Below, in pieces: positions 21,324-33,341 of a stretch of 64,000 nucleotides of DNA. Made by a program: the position numbers and the translations under genes. The stretch lies in contig NW_020312009.1 of the NCBI RefSeq assembly GCF_003144115.1, positions 643,400-707,399 on the forward strand, given 5' to 3'. The notes below the pieces were generated by a model, which did no database searches, was not told the origin of the DNA, and was given only the letters and a program-made list of their open reading frames with translations. This stretch comes from Tilletiopsis washingtonensis (Eukaryota > Basidiomycota > Exobasidiomycetes > Entylomatales). Positions within the stretch are counted from its first letter, which is position 1, and every line of letters starts with the position of its first letter.

Positions 21324-23258
21324 ATGCTCGCTCGTCTTGCGCCGTCTGCATCTTCCCGCGCAACCCTCACTGCTCTTCGCCTGACCGCACAACCACACCC
21401 CGCACGCCGCACGCTCCACACCTCCCGCACCGCCGCCATGCCGACGATGCCCAAGAACATCCTCAAGGAGGGCAGCAACGAGACGCTGACCCTCAAGCAC
21501 AAGGCGCTCCTGCAGCAGCAGGGCTACGTCGACGGCGCATGGACGGGCGCACGCAGCGGCAAGACGTTCGACGTGCTCAACAAGGCCACGCACGCCAAGA
21601 TCGGCGCCGTGCCCGACATGGGCGCCGAGGAGACGCGCGCCGCCATCGCCGCCGCCGCCGCCGCCTTCCCCGCGTGGGCGGCACAGACGGGCAAGGCGCG
21701 CGGCGACCTGCTCACCAAGCTCTTCCAGGCGCTGCAGGAGCACGCCGAGGACCTGGCGCACATCATCGTCGCCGAGAACGGCAAGAGCCTGGCCGAGGCA
21801 AAGGGCGAGATGGCCTACTCCAACTCGTTCATCGAGTGGTTCGCCGCCGAGGCACAGCGCAGCTACGGCCACACGGCGCAGCCGACGCTGCCGGCCGTGC
21901 GTGCCAACGTGATCACGAAGCAGCCGCTCGGTGTGGCCGGCCTCATCACGCCGTGAGTAGCGTGCGTGGCGTGTCGAGAGCGAGTCTGACGTGCCGCTCC
22001 ACAGCTGGAACTTCCCGGCCGCCATGGTCAGTGCCAGCGTGCCGGGCCCTCAGCATTGCCGCTGACCCGCCTCTAGATCACACGCAAGATGGGCGCCGCG
22101 CTCGCTGCCGGCTGCACCGTCGTCATCAAGGCGCCGGCCGAGACGCCCTTCTCGCCGCTCGCCATTGCCTACCTCGCGGAGCAGGTCGGCTTTCCCAAGG
22201 GCACCATCAACGTCGTCACATGCGCCAAGGGCGAGACGGAGGCGGCCGTGGGCAAGGAGATGTGCGAGAACAAGGCCGTCAAGAAGCTCTCCTTCACGGG
22301 CAGTCAGTGACGATGTGGCGATGTGGCGCTGCCTGGGCTGACGCGAACCTGCTGTAGGCACGCGCGTCGGCCAGCTTTTGATGTCGCAGTCCGCAAGCAC
22401 GCTCAAGAAGCTCAGCTTTGAGCTGTAAGTGGCAGCGCTGCAAACGCGGTCCAGCAAACATGCTGACATCCGCCTGCAGCGGCGGCAACGCGCCGTTCAT
22501 CGTCTTCGCCGACGCCGACGTGGACAAGGCCGTCGAGGGCGCGCTGGCATGCAAGCTGCGCGGCTCCGGCCAGACGTGCATCTGCGCCAACCGCATCTGT
22601 GCGTGACCCATACGCTCTCTGCCGCGCACTCCAGCTCACACGCCCACAGTCGTGCACGAGGACATCTACGCCGAGTTCTCGTCCAAGTTCGCGAAGAAGG
22701 TCGACGCGCTCGTCGTCGGCTACGGCATGCAGGAGGGCGTGACGCACGGGCCGCTGGTGAACCAGATGGGCGTGGACAAGGTGCAGAAGCACGTCGACGA
22801 CTGCGTCAAGGGCGGCGCCAAGGTGCTCGTCGGCGGCAAGAAGGGCGAGGGCTTCTTCTTCGAGCCGACGGTGCTCGCGGACCTGCCGGCCAGCTGCGTG
22901 AGTTGCCCGAGAGCCCCGCTAGTGCGTCCTGCTCACCGCTGCCCTACAGCCCATGGACGACGAGGAGACGTTCGGGCCCGTCGCCGCGCTCTACAAGTTC
23001 ACCTCGGAGGAGGACGTCGTCAAGCAGGCCAATGACGTCGACGTCGGCCTGGCGGGCTACTTCTACACGGAGAACGTCTCGCGCGCATGGCGCGTCGCCG
23101 AGGCACTGCAGGTGGGCATGGTCGGCATCAACACGGCCATCATCTCGCAGAACACGGTGCCCTTCGGCGGCGTCGGCTTCAGCGGCTTCGGCCGCGAGGG
23201 CGGACGGGACGGCATTGCCGAGTACCAGAGCGACAAGCTGATGGTGTGGGGCAAGTGA
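21324..23258 (+). CDS. UGA2: Succinate-semialdehyde dehydrogenase, ALDH5 family
   Basis: Seven exons. The first starts with a mitochondrial-type presequence ([20 protein letters not shown]...[18 protein letters not shown]); the inner ATG at 21439 could give a cytosolic form. The body has [129 protein letters not shown] with the general base Glu, and [13 protein letters not shown] with the nucleophile Cys. It ends with [13 protein letters not shown] and [16 protein letters not shown]. It oxidises succinate semialdehyde to succinate in the GABA shunt using NAD(P)+. The PWNFPAAM motif is encoded largely by a 22-nt exon (22005-22026). TGA at 23256-23258. Confidence 0.95.
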
Positions 23259-23494
23259 GGGACGGTGCACTCGCGCGGCAGCTGCTCGGCAATGAGACAC
23301 GTGTGATGCACACAGGGCCGTCGGAGTCGCCTTGCTCGCGCTGGCCCGTCTCGCACTGCGCCCGATTGCGCTTGATCACGCCACGCACGTTCACTGCACG
23401 TCAAATGCCTGCGGATGCGCTAAAGTACAAGGTGAAGAGAGCCGAGGCGCGAGTAAGGAGCGCGGCCGCAAGGGGCGAGCCCCAGCGATGCCGC

Positions 23495-25142
23495 TCAGAA
23501 GTCCATCTGGTCGAGTCCTGCGAGGCGAGTCAGCGCATAGTTCACGTTGAAGCAAACGTGTCACTCACCCTTGGCTCGGTTGCGTACCCGTGCCTCGTCC
23601 GCCACGCCCTTGCAGTGCTTCTCGAGCATCTGCACAAACGGCTTGAGGCCCGTCTTCTCCCAGCCCTGGCCCTCCTGCGCGCGGCTGCGATTGAGGTCCT
23701 TGAAGAGCTGCGCCACCGTCGGGGCGTCGCGCTGCGGGTCGAATGCGTGCACCTTGGCCGGGTCGACGGGCACGCACACGCGGCCAGTGCCCGGGTGCAC
23801 GACGAACGGCGCCTTGAGCAAGTGGTTCATGTGCTTCGAGACTTCGGCGTCGATACGCGGGTACGTGTACTGCAGGACGATGTCCTCCATCGCCGGGCGC
23901 CACGTCGTGCGTGACCGCAGCTCGCCGGCGCGGTTCGCACAGTCCATGACGTCCTGCCACTTGTCGAGCGATGAGCGGCTCGGCGAGGCGTCCCACTTGC
24001 TCCGCAGCTTCGAGACGGCCTCCTGCTCGCTGGCAGGCAGCAGGGCCAGCAGGCGGTTGTATCCCTCAGCCGAGCGGAAGCACTCCTGGTCGGTGAGGAT
24101 GATGTCGACAAAGGCGCGCTTGAGCGGGCCGGATGCCCCGCCTGGCCCCTCGCCGCCAAGAGCGCGGCGCAGCGAGGGATGCAGGTTGCGTCCGCTTGTG
24201 CCTCCGCTGCCGACGTCCACCTTCTTCACCGCCGAGGCTCCGCCCTTGATCACCTCCAGCCAGCCCACGATCGCCTTGCGCGCGTCGTCCGGCAGCGCGC
24301 ATGCCTCCTCATCCGAGATCCAGCAATGGATGCCTCGCCGGCCGGAATAGACCCAGAGCAGATGCCGGAAGCCAAAGTCGGTGCGCAGCGCAGCGTCGAG
24401 CACCTCGACGGCGACGGCAATGAAGGCCCAGCAGCGGCGGCAGATGCCCTTGCCCGAGCAGCACGTGCGGATCTCGTCGTAGTCGGTCATGTCAATGTCG
24501 AGCACAAACTCGCGCGACACGGGCTTGAACGACGTCTTTTGCACCGTCTTGCGGTCTTTGGGCTGCAGGCGACGGCGTGAGCAGAGCGAGCCTCCTCGCC
24601 GCCTCGCCAGCACGCGGTGCTGCGACGCACCTTTGCCGTGTAGACTGGACCGATCTCGAAACGCGCCGGGTTCAGACGCAGCACCTCCTTGCGCAGCTCC
24701 TCCCATGTGCCAAAGGAGTTGTAGCGCAGATATGCCTCGTTCTGCAGCGTAAAGGCAAACTCGCGGTGCGTAAAGTTGCGCGAGGGCGCCGAGCCCGAGG
24801 CGCGGTTGAGCCAGGTGAAGAGCTGCCGGAAGGGCAGCAGGTGCCGGTAGTAGGACATGACGACCATCGGATCGGCCGAGTCCATGCTGGGGTGGCGGAG
24901 CCGTGTCAGCAGACAGTAGTACACGCCCGCGTGTGGACATGCTTGCGCCGGAGAGGCATGCTCGCTTCTGCTCCGGCGCCCGCACGTCCTGTTCACAGGC
25001 ATGGCACTCACGTAGACTCGTCGAACGCAGCAATGGCGCGGTCCAGATCAGCATCGCCCTCGACATCGAGCGCGAGCTTGTCGTGTGCGTCAAGGTCGCG
25101 CGGCGGCGGGCGTGCGGCGGGCAGCGTAGCAGCAGACGCCAT
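23495..25142 (-). CDS. PRI1: DNA primase small (catalytic) subunit
   Basis: Four exons. The start is MASAATLPAARPPPRDLDAHDKLALDVEG (ATG 25142), then PMVVMSYYRHLLPFRQLFTWLN and NFTHREFAFTLQNEAYLRYNSFGTWEELRKEVLRLNPARFEIGPVYTAK. The catalytic segment is REFVLDIDMTDYDEIRTCCSGKGICRRCWAF, with the D-D pair that binds metal and the Cys cluster of the zinc site. Behind it are LWVYSGRRGIHCWISDEEA and [30 protein letters not shown]-like sequence ([31 protein letters not shown]). The protein is about 470 residues and ends GLDQMDF in a tiny last exon. With the large subunit and DNA polymerase alpha it makes RNA primers. It converges with SSADH (236 bp). Confidence 0.95.
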
Positions 25143-25484
25143 GTCGATGGAGGCGCGAGGAGATGCAGCAGTCTGCGGCGGAGAGCACGAAGGAAACGGA
25201 TCGGCGGCGCTGAGGTCGTGAGCGCGAGCAAGTGGTGGCAGGCGGCAGGTGCAAGAGAGGGAGCGGGGAGTGGAGAGAGGAGCAGGGGCGAGGCTCTGCC
25301 CGCTGCGCGCGTGTGTGTGCTTCTCGCCGGCGCGCGTCACGGCGCGTGCCGCAAAGGCACGCGTAGAGTGCACGCGTGAGCAAGGCGCCAGAAGAATCGG
25401 CGCGCGGTGCCGTGCTCAGGGTGACGTGCGCGCACGGCTCAGGCCATGCCGGCGCCTTCTTCCCCTCCTCGACACCTCATCAGC
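25143..25484. other. Divergent promoter region of primase and the heme-binding gene
   Basis: About 340 bp between the two ATGs. No RNA gene or repeat. An in-frame ATG at 25446 could extend the plus-strand gene by 13 residues. Confidence 0.5.
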
Positions 25485-26527
25485 ATGTCCGACGCCGCCC
25501 CGCAGCTCGTTGACGACCCGTCCACGCCCGGCCGCAGCGTGCCCAAGAAGAAGGCCAACGCGCCCTTCCTGGCGCACCGCAACTCGCAGGCGGCCCGCGG
25601 CGCCGCCGAGGCCGCGCAGCAGCAGGCCGGCGCGCCACAGCGCAGCCTCGCCGCACGCATCCTCAAGTGGAGCGTCGTGGCGCTGCTGCTCGCCATCGCC
25701 GGCGGCCAGTTTGTCGCCGGCGATCCGATCTGGGGCTACCGCGGCAAGTACGTCAAGAAGCATTACTGGTTTCCGGTGAGTGCAGCGTCACGCGGCGTTG
25801 AGGTGTATCGGCTGCGCGAGGGGTGGCAACGGAGCCTTCGGCGGCGACTACCTGCATGCCGTCCCTGCACCTGTCGAGCTCGTAGGGCCTCACTGCGCAC
25901 TGGCTAGAGCTCCGGCTCGCACCGCGCCTCATCAGCTGGCGCCTCTAGCTCACGCCTGCCACCAGCCGCCGCAGCGCCAGTTTACGCCGGCCGAGCTCGC
26001 TCTGTACGACGGCACGGACAAGACGCGACCGATCTATGTGAGTGCAGTGGCTTGCATGACACCGCGCGCCGCAATGCTCACGTGTTCCCTGCCAGCTCTC
26101 GATCATGGGACAGGTCTACGATGTGACCAAGGGACGGCGCATCTACGGGCCTGGCGGGCCGTACGACTTCTTCGCGGGCCGGGACGCGAGCCGCGCGTAC
26201 GTCACGGGCTGCTTCTCCAAGAAGAGCGGCCACCTGACGCACGACGTGCGTGGGCTCAAGGGCGAGGAGCTGCGTGTGAGTGCGCTGCGCAGGCTGTGCC
26301 ATGTGCGTCGCTGACCCAGTGTTGCTTCTGCCAGGCGCTTCTCGACTGGCGGGTGAGTGTGCCGGAGCGCATGCCACAGTGCCGCAGAGCTCACACGCCC
26401 TCCGCAGACATTCTTCGACATCCACGACGACTACTTCCAGATCGGCAAGCTGTCGCTGCCCAAGGTCGACACGTCCAAGCCGCCGCCGCCGCCGTGCGCC
26501 AGTCCGGTCGGCGCTGTGCCGGCATGA
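25485..26527 (+). CDS. Membrane-anchored cytochrome b5-like heme-binding protein (MAPR/neuferricin type)
   Basis: Starts MSDAAPQLVDDPSTPGRSVPKKKANAPFLAHRN, with one membrane segment near residue 70 (LKWSVVALLLAIAGGQFVAG). The conserved domain is FTPAELALYDGTDKTRPIY, LSIMGQVYDVTKGRRIYGPGGPYDFFAGRDASRAYVTGCF, LTHDVRGLKGEELR, ALLDWR and TFFDIHDDYFQIGKLSLP. The Y.PGGPY..FAGRDASRA.VTG signature is that of membrane-associated progesterone receptor proteins, in which Tyr rather than His ligates heme. The DW--F--H--Y--IG tail matches neuferricin (CYB5D2). Related proteins support P450 and sterol enzymes; the partner here is unknown. Exon ALLDWR is an 18-nt microexon (26335-26352). It ends with a poly-Pro tail. 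Confidence 0.85.
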
Positions 26528-26721
26528 GCGGCGTGCAGAGACGAACAAAATGTGACCATCGCAATGCATCGAACGCTGATCAGCTCGCACACGCTGCCAG
26601 ATGCGGGGCCGGCGCGGGGTGCAGATGCACGGAAGCGCGTGGGCACCTTGTAGCACCAGCGCCGAAGGCTGTGCCTTGCGTCTGATCTTGCCTCGCATGA
26701 TTGCCATTTCGCTCTCTGCGT

Positions 26722-28101
26722 CTAGAAATACCGCGATGGCCGGCTTCCGTCGACCGCCTCGTACTCGCTCTGGCGCGGCGGCTTGCCGTATGTCGGCTCG
26801 GCCTCGTCTGAGACAGGTCCGTGTGAGCACACCTCGAGGCTGACGTGCGTTCCTGCGCTACTCACCCTTCCGGTACGTGCTCCACACCTGGCTGACGGCT
26901 GCGGCGTCTGCCTCCGCCCACTTGGACCGCCAGAAGGCCAGGCCAACCGCCTCGCCGCGCGCCTGTTCCAGCCACGCCGCAAGGGAGAAGCCCTCGCGCG
27001 AAGGGGCAGCCGGCGAGGCTGCCGAGTCAGCCTCCTGAGAGACGAGCACAAGCGTCATGCGGTGCGCGTCCGTGCCGCGCGCCGGGTGCGCGGGCACGTA
27101 GGGCAGCAGAGTACGGCCGGCGTCCACCGTGATGCTCGTGCGCGTTGCGGAGAGCGGCACATCGGTCCTGCGCATGCGTGTCAGCAACGCGGCAGGCGCA
27201 AATCGGACGGCCAGCGGCTACTCACGCGAGCCAGTGGCACCACGAGGTGTAGCGCTGTGCCTGCGCATCCGGCGCGTCTGCATCGATCAGGGCCACGGTG
27301 TACAGCCGCTCCTCGGTGTGGAACGGCACAGCCGTGATTGTCGGCTCGGTGGCGGTCTAGCAGATGGCCGTCAGCTCAGCAGGCCCTGAAGGTCAGGCGT
27401 GGCACGGAGCAGACTCACCGCCGACACCGGCACATGCACGCCAGCCAGGACGTCGCCGCCGCCCGCTTCGTGGTCCGTGTAGCCGCTGCCCTGGCCGAAT
27501 GCCAGCCGCAGGTCGACTTGCGCCGTCAGCTGCGGCACAACGTCGGGGATCACAGACATGGTGCGAGCGCGCTCGAGCAGGCGCGGCAGGGGGCCAGACT
27601 GCCAGAACTTCTGGTGCAGATGCAGGAACACGGGCTCGGAGAGCGGCACTGCTCGCACGAAGGCCGCACAGTGAGCCTGGGCATCGGGCGCAGCCAGTCA
27701 ACGCGCCACTCACCCTCCTGAGTCTGGAAGCGCATGCGCGTCTCGGGGTCGTTGACGTCGCGCGCCACCTCTGCGCTGCGAATGACGGCGGCGAGGCGCT
27801 TCTGCTCCTCGGCATCCGTCACGCCGGCGGCCTGTTGCCGCAGCTCCTCGACACGGCCCGCCAGCTTCTTGCGGTGCGCGGCGAGGAACTCCAGCGCCTC
27901 GTCGTACGCCGGCTCGGTGCCGCGGGGCAGAGCGGGTGCCCAGGCCGAGGTGCTCGAGGAAGGTGCAGGGGCGGCGCCGTCAAAGCGCGAAGAGGCGGCC
28001 TCGCCCGCGGCCGCCGTGCCCGAGGCAGACGACGATGCGGCGCGCGACTGCAGCGAGCGGGCGGCGAGGTGACGCAGTGATGGGCGCAGCAGGCGAGACA
28101 T
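26722..28101 (-). CDS. Mitochondrial large ribosomal subunit protein mL38 (PEBP fold)
   Basis: The start is MSRLLRPSLRHLAARSLQSRAASSSASG (ATG 28101), a classical mitochondrial presequence. Then come EPAYDEALEFLAAHRKKLAGRVEELR, RDVNDPETRMRFQTQEGEW, AVPLSEPVFLHLHQKFWQSGPLPRLLERARTMSVIPDVVPQLTAQVDLRLAFGQG, ERLYTVALIDADAPDAQAQRYTSWCHWLA, DVPLSATRTSI, LLPYVPAHPARGTDAHRMTLVLVSQE, and a C-terminus that includes FWRSKWAEADAAAVSQVWSTYRKG and ends EYEAVDGSRPSRYF. The D-DAPD...HWL and YVPAHP.RGTDAHR blocks are the PEBP signature; the long N-terminal helical part is specific to mL38 (yeast Mrpl35). It is a structural protein of the mitoribosome central protuberance. At least five exons. It converges on the heme-binding gene, 195 bp away. 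Confidence 0.92.
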
Positions 28102-28680
28102 GGCGGCGAGCTGGCTCTGGCCGAGGAGTGGTTCGAGGGGTGGAGGCGGAAGAAGCGAAGGCGAGGCCGGATCGCGACGGAGAAGGCGCCCGCGCACTAG
28201 GCAGCGAGGTGCAAAATCCAGCAAGCTGCAGGCCGATTAGCAAACTGCACGGTTCTGAATACAAGAAGCCGCGGGCGGAATACAACGCGCGCGGCCTGCT
28301 GCCGCCGGGCAGGACCGCTTGCCGCAAAGCCTCTTCGTAGCAAGCAGCATGCGAGGATGCCGTGGTGCTCACTGAAATCTCAGATGCATCGTCTGCGGCT
28401 CAATGGCGCTGCTGTCCCAACGCATCGGGCAAGTGCGTGCAATGGACGGCTGAGCGAAGAAGGGGCGACAGCGGCGAGCCCGAGTCCCGCGATGACGCGC
28501 CGCATTGCTTCTTCGCCCGCAGGCTGGCGCACACCACGCTTCCGGCCATCATCCCTGCCCGTCATCACAGCCGCTTGTGGGCCCGCGAGCAACAAGCACA
28601 AGGCTCGCGCTTCGTCTGCACTCCTTGTCTCAACGCCTTTCGCCAGTCAGCGAGACACAGCGCCTGCTGGAGCGCCGACG
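28102..28680. other. Divergent promoter region of mL38 and RPP1
   Basis: About 580 bp. No RNA gene, repeat or supported coding frame was seen. Confidence 0.5.
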
Positions 28681-30299
28681 ATGTACCACGATCTCTCGCT
28701 GAGCTTCCCAGCCAGCGCCTCGTTCCCCGCGGCCTCCTCCTCTCGCTCGGGCCAGGGCGCAGCGGGAGCTGCAGCGAAGGGCAAGGGCAAGGGAAAGGGA
28801 AAGGAGAAGGAGCTGCCTGGTGGTGCTGCCTCTGCCGCGCCGGCCGAGCACGATGCTCTGGCGGCACTCTCGTCTGAGCAGCACCGGCGGCTGCATGCAC
28901 TGACTGCGGACATGGCGGAGCGTGAGTGCACAGCAGCAGTGCCGGGGCCTCTCGATGCGAAGCAGGCACGGGAGAGCGCCGAGTGCCGGTGCGACTGCGC
29001 CAGGGCATACGTCGGCAGATCGACCGCCCAGTGCTTGTCCGCCCGAGCTCACTCCTGCCGCATTTCAGTTGGCTTCTCGACCGTTGCGTTCAACCACGTC
29101 GTGAACACGCGCTACTCCGGCCAGGTCAACCCCTTTGCGACCGCCGCCGCCACGCTCGGCGAGCGCAGCCGGCCCGTCTTCCCGGAGCTAGCCCCGAGAA
29201 GCAGCGGCACCGCGAAGGGTAAGGAGCGTGAGGCTAGCATCGCGCAGCTACAGCGCCTCACCATCACGCTCGACGACGAGACCATGAAGGGCAAGGGCCT
29301 CGGCCTGGTGAGTTGCGGCTGCTGATGCTGTCTGGTGGGACGAAGTGGCAGCGAGACCCCGGCCCGCGGCAATGGCGCAATTGAGCCGCTCGGTGCCCAT
29401 TCCAGCCTGTGTCGGGTCCTCGGCTGTCTATGGTCAAGCGCGCATGTGATGCTGCAGACGCTAACGCAAGCACGCAGATCTCGTCGGCCACCATGTCGCT
29501 GCTCTCGTGGGATCTCCTCTCCGTGATGCCGACGACGGAAGCCACCTTCTCGCTTGCGTGCCTCACGCTCACCGAGCTCAAGCCCATGTCGATTGACATC
29601 ATCGCGCTCGACCTGTCGGCGTCGTCGCGTCTGCCGTTCCACCTGAAGCGCTCAACGGTCTCAAATGCGCTCGAGAATGGCGCTGTGTTCGAGATCGCGT
29701 ACACCGCGATGCTCGACGACGAGGACGGGCGGCGGAGGCGCAACATCGTGAGCGCGGGCCGGGACCTCATCCGCATCACCGGCGGCAAGGGCATCATCCT
29801 CAGTAGTGCGGCTTCCGAGCTGCTGGGCGTCCGCGGGCCGAACGATGTGATGAACCTGTGAGTGCGCCGCGTGCTGGTTCTTCACGCTGCGCTTGCTTAG
29901 CCGTGCACACCTCAGCGCATCTCTCTTCGGGCTCTCGCCTCAGGCGGCACGAGACTGCATCACCTCGACGGCTCGCTCGCTTCTGATTCGCGCCGGTGCG
30001 TTGCGCTACACGCTGTGTCTCTCATGCGCGACTGACGAGACCCTCACGCCGGCGCAGAGACGCGCAAGACCTATCGCGGCATCCTCTCCAAGCCCGAGCT
30101 CGGCGCGAGCGCAATACCCGGCATCGACGTGCCGCTCGCTGCGCCCGTGCACAGTACAGGCGCACCGCCGGACCCGGCCACCGACATGGCGCTGCCGAAC
30201 GCGGGCAGCCGCAAGCGCAAGGAGGCGGACGACGTCGACGCGCGGCCGCGCAAGCTGTCCAAGGCAGAGAAACGTGCTCGCAAGGTCTCTGCAGGCTGA
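28681..30299 (+). CDS. RPP1: RNase P/MRP protein subunit p30
   Basis: Starts MYHDLSLSFPASASFPAASSSRSG, then a Gly/Lys-rich insertion (KGKGKGKGKEKE). After the first intron come LGFSTVAFNHVVNTRYSGQVNPF, IAQLQRLTITLDDETMKGKGLGL, ISSATMSLLSWDLLSVMPTTEATFSLACLTLTELKPMSIDIIALDLSASSRLPFHLKRSTVSNALENGAVFEIAYTAMLDDEDGRRRRNIVSAGRDLIRITGGKGIILSSAASELLGVRGPNDVMNL, then SLFGLSPQAARDCITSTARSLLIRAETRKTYRGIL. This is the TIM-barrel RNase P p30 family: RLPF.LKR, FEI.Y...L, GK.IILSS and LRGP.DV-NL-type motifs are all present. It is part of the tRNA 5'-processing and pre-rRNA-processing enzymes. A nuclear-localisation-like basic tail (SRKRKEADDVDARPRKLSKAEKRARK) ends it. Confidence 0.93.
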
Positions 30300-30407
30300 T
30301 GTGTAGCGCAACTGATGATTAAGCACGTCTAGAGCAGCCGCGAGCGATAAGTGAGGATCAGGGGACGGTGACGTGGCGCAGAAGCACAGCAGGGCTCGGC
30401 GCATGCC

Positions 30408-32203
30408 CTACTGTGTCTTCTTGGCGGCCGCACTGACGGGACGCGCGGTGCCCGAGGCATACGAGCGCAGCGAGTCGCGGGTGCTTCCAAAGTACAGGGC
30501 GAAGAGGTCGCGGAAGTAGTTCTCGCGCGGCGCCCACGGCGCCTTGTTGCCTGCCATCGGGATGCGGCCCTTGGCGCGCTGGAAGTAGCCCGAGCTGTAG
30601 AGCGACGCCGGCGTCAGCGCCGAAGCCCAGAGGTGGTCTGCTCTGTCGCAAGCACTCACCTCAGGCTCATGATTTGCTTGGGCTGCAGCTGGGTCCTGTC
30701 CGCCTCGGGCACAGTCACGTCCTTGCCCGTCTTGTCCTGCTCGTTGATGAGCTTGCAGACCATGCGCGCGCACACATCGCTGCAAGCAGGCAAACAGGGT
30801 CAGCGTCGGGTGCCGAGAGGCAAGCGTGGCCAGACTCACGAGCCGCAGGTCCAGGACAGGTTGCTGTAGCCGATGATGATCGAGAGGTTCGGCACGCCCT
30901 CGAGGAGCTGGCCCTGCCACGCGTAGCGCTCGCCGAGCTTGACGAGCTCGCCGTCGACGGTGATCGTAATGTCGCTGAGCAGCTCCATCTGCAGCCCGGT
31001 GGCGGTCACGATGATGTCGGCGTTGACGTGCTGCCCGTCCTTCATGAGGATGCCCTTGTCGGTGAAGTGCTCGATGTGGCCCGTGACCATGTCCGCCTTG
31101 CCCGAGCGCAGGCACTCGAACAGGTCGCCGCCCGGCGCCACGCACAGCTGTGAGCGGCGTGTCCGTCAGCCTCACGCGCGCTCTCCTCACACGACGCGCA
31201 CGACTCACCCGCTGGTCCCATGGGTTGTAGCTTGGCGTAAAGTGAGGGTCCACAGGAATGCTCTTGGGCAGCTGCTTGGCGGCCATGCCCTGCAGCACGC
31301 CGCGGAAGAACTTGGGGAACGCCTGGCAGGCAAAGAAGAAGAGCAGCGTGCGTGCCGCGTAGAGGAAGCGCAGCAGCGTGTGCGCGAAGCCCTCAGGCAG
31401 CGTGTTGCGCACGACGCGCGAGAACGTGTCCTCTCTGTTGAGCATCATGTAGTAGCCTGCGCGATCGTGCGTCAGCAACGGCAGCGGTGGAGGTCCTGCA
31501 GGGCGGAGGACTCACTCGGGCTGCGCTGGATCATAGTCATGTGCGCAGCGCCGCGCTCGAGCATAGCGGGCACGAGCGTGATGGCGGTGGCGCCGCTGCC
31601 AATGACGGCGACGCGCTTGTCCTTGTAGTCAAGATCCTCGGGCCTGTACAGAGTCAGTGCACGTGCCTTGACACACGCACTGCGAGACACTCACCATGCC
31701 TGCGGGTGCACGACGGGCCCCTTGAAGCTCGCGCGGCCGGGGAACTCGGGCAGGTAGCCTGCGTCGTAGCGGTAGTAGCCGCTGGCACTGAGCACCCAGC
31801 GCGCGACGAGCTGCTGCGTCTGCCCGTTCGTCTCGACGGTGACGGTCCAGCGGCTGGTGCTCGAATCCCAGCTGAGCGCCTTCACCTTTGTGTTGTATCT
31901 GATGTGCCGGTCGATGCCAAACTCGGCAGCCGTCGTCTTGATGTAGTCGAGGATCGCGGGCCCGTCGGCGAGCGACTTTGCGTCGCGCCAGACGCGGAAC
32001 GGCAGCGAGAAGGTGTTCATGTCGCTGTCCGAGCGGATGCCCGGGTAGCGGAAGAGGTCCCAGGTGCCGCCCATGCTCGCGCGGCCCTCGAGGATCGTGT
32101 AGTCGCGCTTCGTCTCGGTCTGCACGCGGTATGCGGCATTGATGCCGCTGAGGCCAGCGCCGATGATGAGCACATCGTGCTGCTCGGTGGTGGCAGTCGG
32201 CAT
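30408..32203 (-). CDS. FAD-dependent Baeyer-Villiger-type monooxygenase
   Basis: Starts [30 protein letters not shown] (ATG 32203), with the FAD Rossmann motif GAGLSG at about residues 14-19. [26 protein letters not shown] follows. The Baeyer-Villiger fingerprint [12 protein letters not shown] is completed across an intron (TG|G CCC), and [15 protein letters not shown] is the NADPH Rossmann motif. The C-terminal part has [22 protein letters not shown] and [12 protein letters not shown]. Such enzymes insert oxygen next to ketones to give esters or lactones, or oxidise heteroatoms. The fungal members related to this form are about 500 residues and broad in substrate; none can be assigned. Six or seven exons. 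Confidence 0.87.
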
Positions 32204-33341
32204 GCTCGGCAGCGAAGGTGGAGGAGCAGGGCGAGGTGGCGCTGTGAGGTCGGGTGTGTCGCTGGTGGAGAGGTCGCTCGACGCTGCTGAGCACTGGAGA
32301 TGGTGGTGGGCGGATGCGGGGTAGCCGTGCTGCGAGGCGGCCCTTATGAGGTCGACGGGCGGCTGCCGAACGGGAGCGAAGGCAAGCGCGGAGCAAGCGA
32401 GCGAGCGGCGGCGGAGGCGGCACGGCGCGGAGCAGCGCGCTTCCGCGGAGTTGCACCAGGCGCTGGGGTGCCGCCGGACGTCCCACCCGCGCGGCGGCTC
32501 CAGATGCTCGGGGCGTGATCGGCTCTGGCAGCCGAGGCAGCAGCAGCGCAGAAAGAGAGGCGAGGCTCGCACCAGCCGCTCAGCATCAGTCTGAGTGCAG
32601 CCTCTCGCAGCGCCACGCGGCTCCGAAGCGGCATTCGGGGGTGGAGTGACGAGGTGAGATCGCAGCATTCAGCGCGCAGCGGCCGCCTCGTGATTGCGGC
32701 CGCTCATGCGACTCCCGATTCCCCGCACGCCGGCTGCGCGCCGGCCCGAGCGCCGGTGGCCACCCTGGCCTGTCAGAGCGGGGAGCGTGGGAACAGTGCG
32801 AGAGGGGTCAGCGTCGCGCAGATGAAGAGCTCGTCGGCCACTGCCTCCTCCGTGGCAGCTGTCTTATGGCTGGGAGAGTGAGCATGGGCCTGAGACCGCT
32901 GTTGAGAAGCGAGGAGAGGCGCATACATCGCCTTTTGCAGGCCTTGTCAGCAGGAGAGCGGGAACGCAGCGGCGCGCGGCATGCGAGACGCGCTCTTGCA
33001 CCCGCCGTGCGCTCGACCACGTCTTGCCTCCGCTCCACCACCTCCGCAGCCACTCGTCTCTCGCGCCGTTTGCCCACACAATCCATTCGCACTCGTAATC
33101 TTGCTCGTGGCCCCACTTGCGTCTTGCGCGGCACTAGCTCTCGTTCGTCGCGCTCCTGCGACGGCGGCGGCGCCTCGCTCGTCTGACTCTCCAAGCTCAG
33201 ACACGGCCGCTGCGCTGTGATCGGGCGCACACCTGAGTTGACTTGGTCTGTCGCGCGAGGTGCATTGCGCCGTAGAACCCTGTTGCGAGGCGTTCCTGGC
33301 TGCATGTACTGACCTCTTCAGCGTGTAAAGCATCTGTCGCG
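32204..33341. other. Intergenic region between divergent monooxygenase and HOP1
   Basis: About 1.1 kb. Small open frames in several phases lack similarity. No RNA gene or obvious repeat was seen. Confidence 0.45.

Noticed and set aside
20510-21502. Long overlapping frames on both strands between the methyltransferase and SSADH genes
   Set aside because: They are open in several phases at once, Arg/Ala/Cys-rich, without splice signals or similarity.
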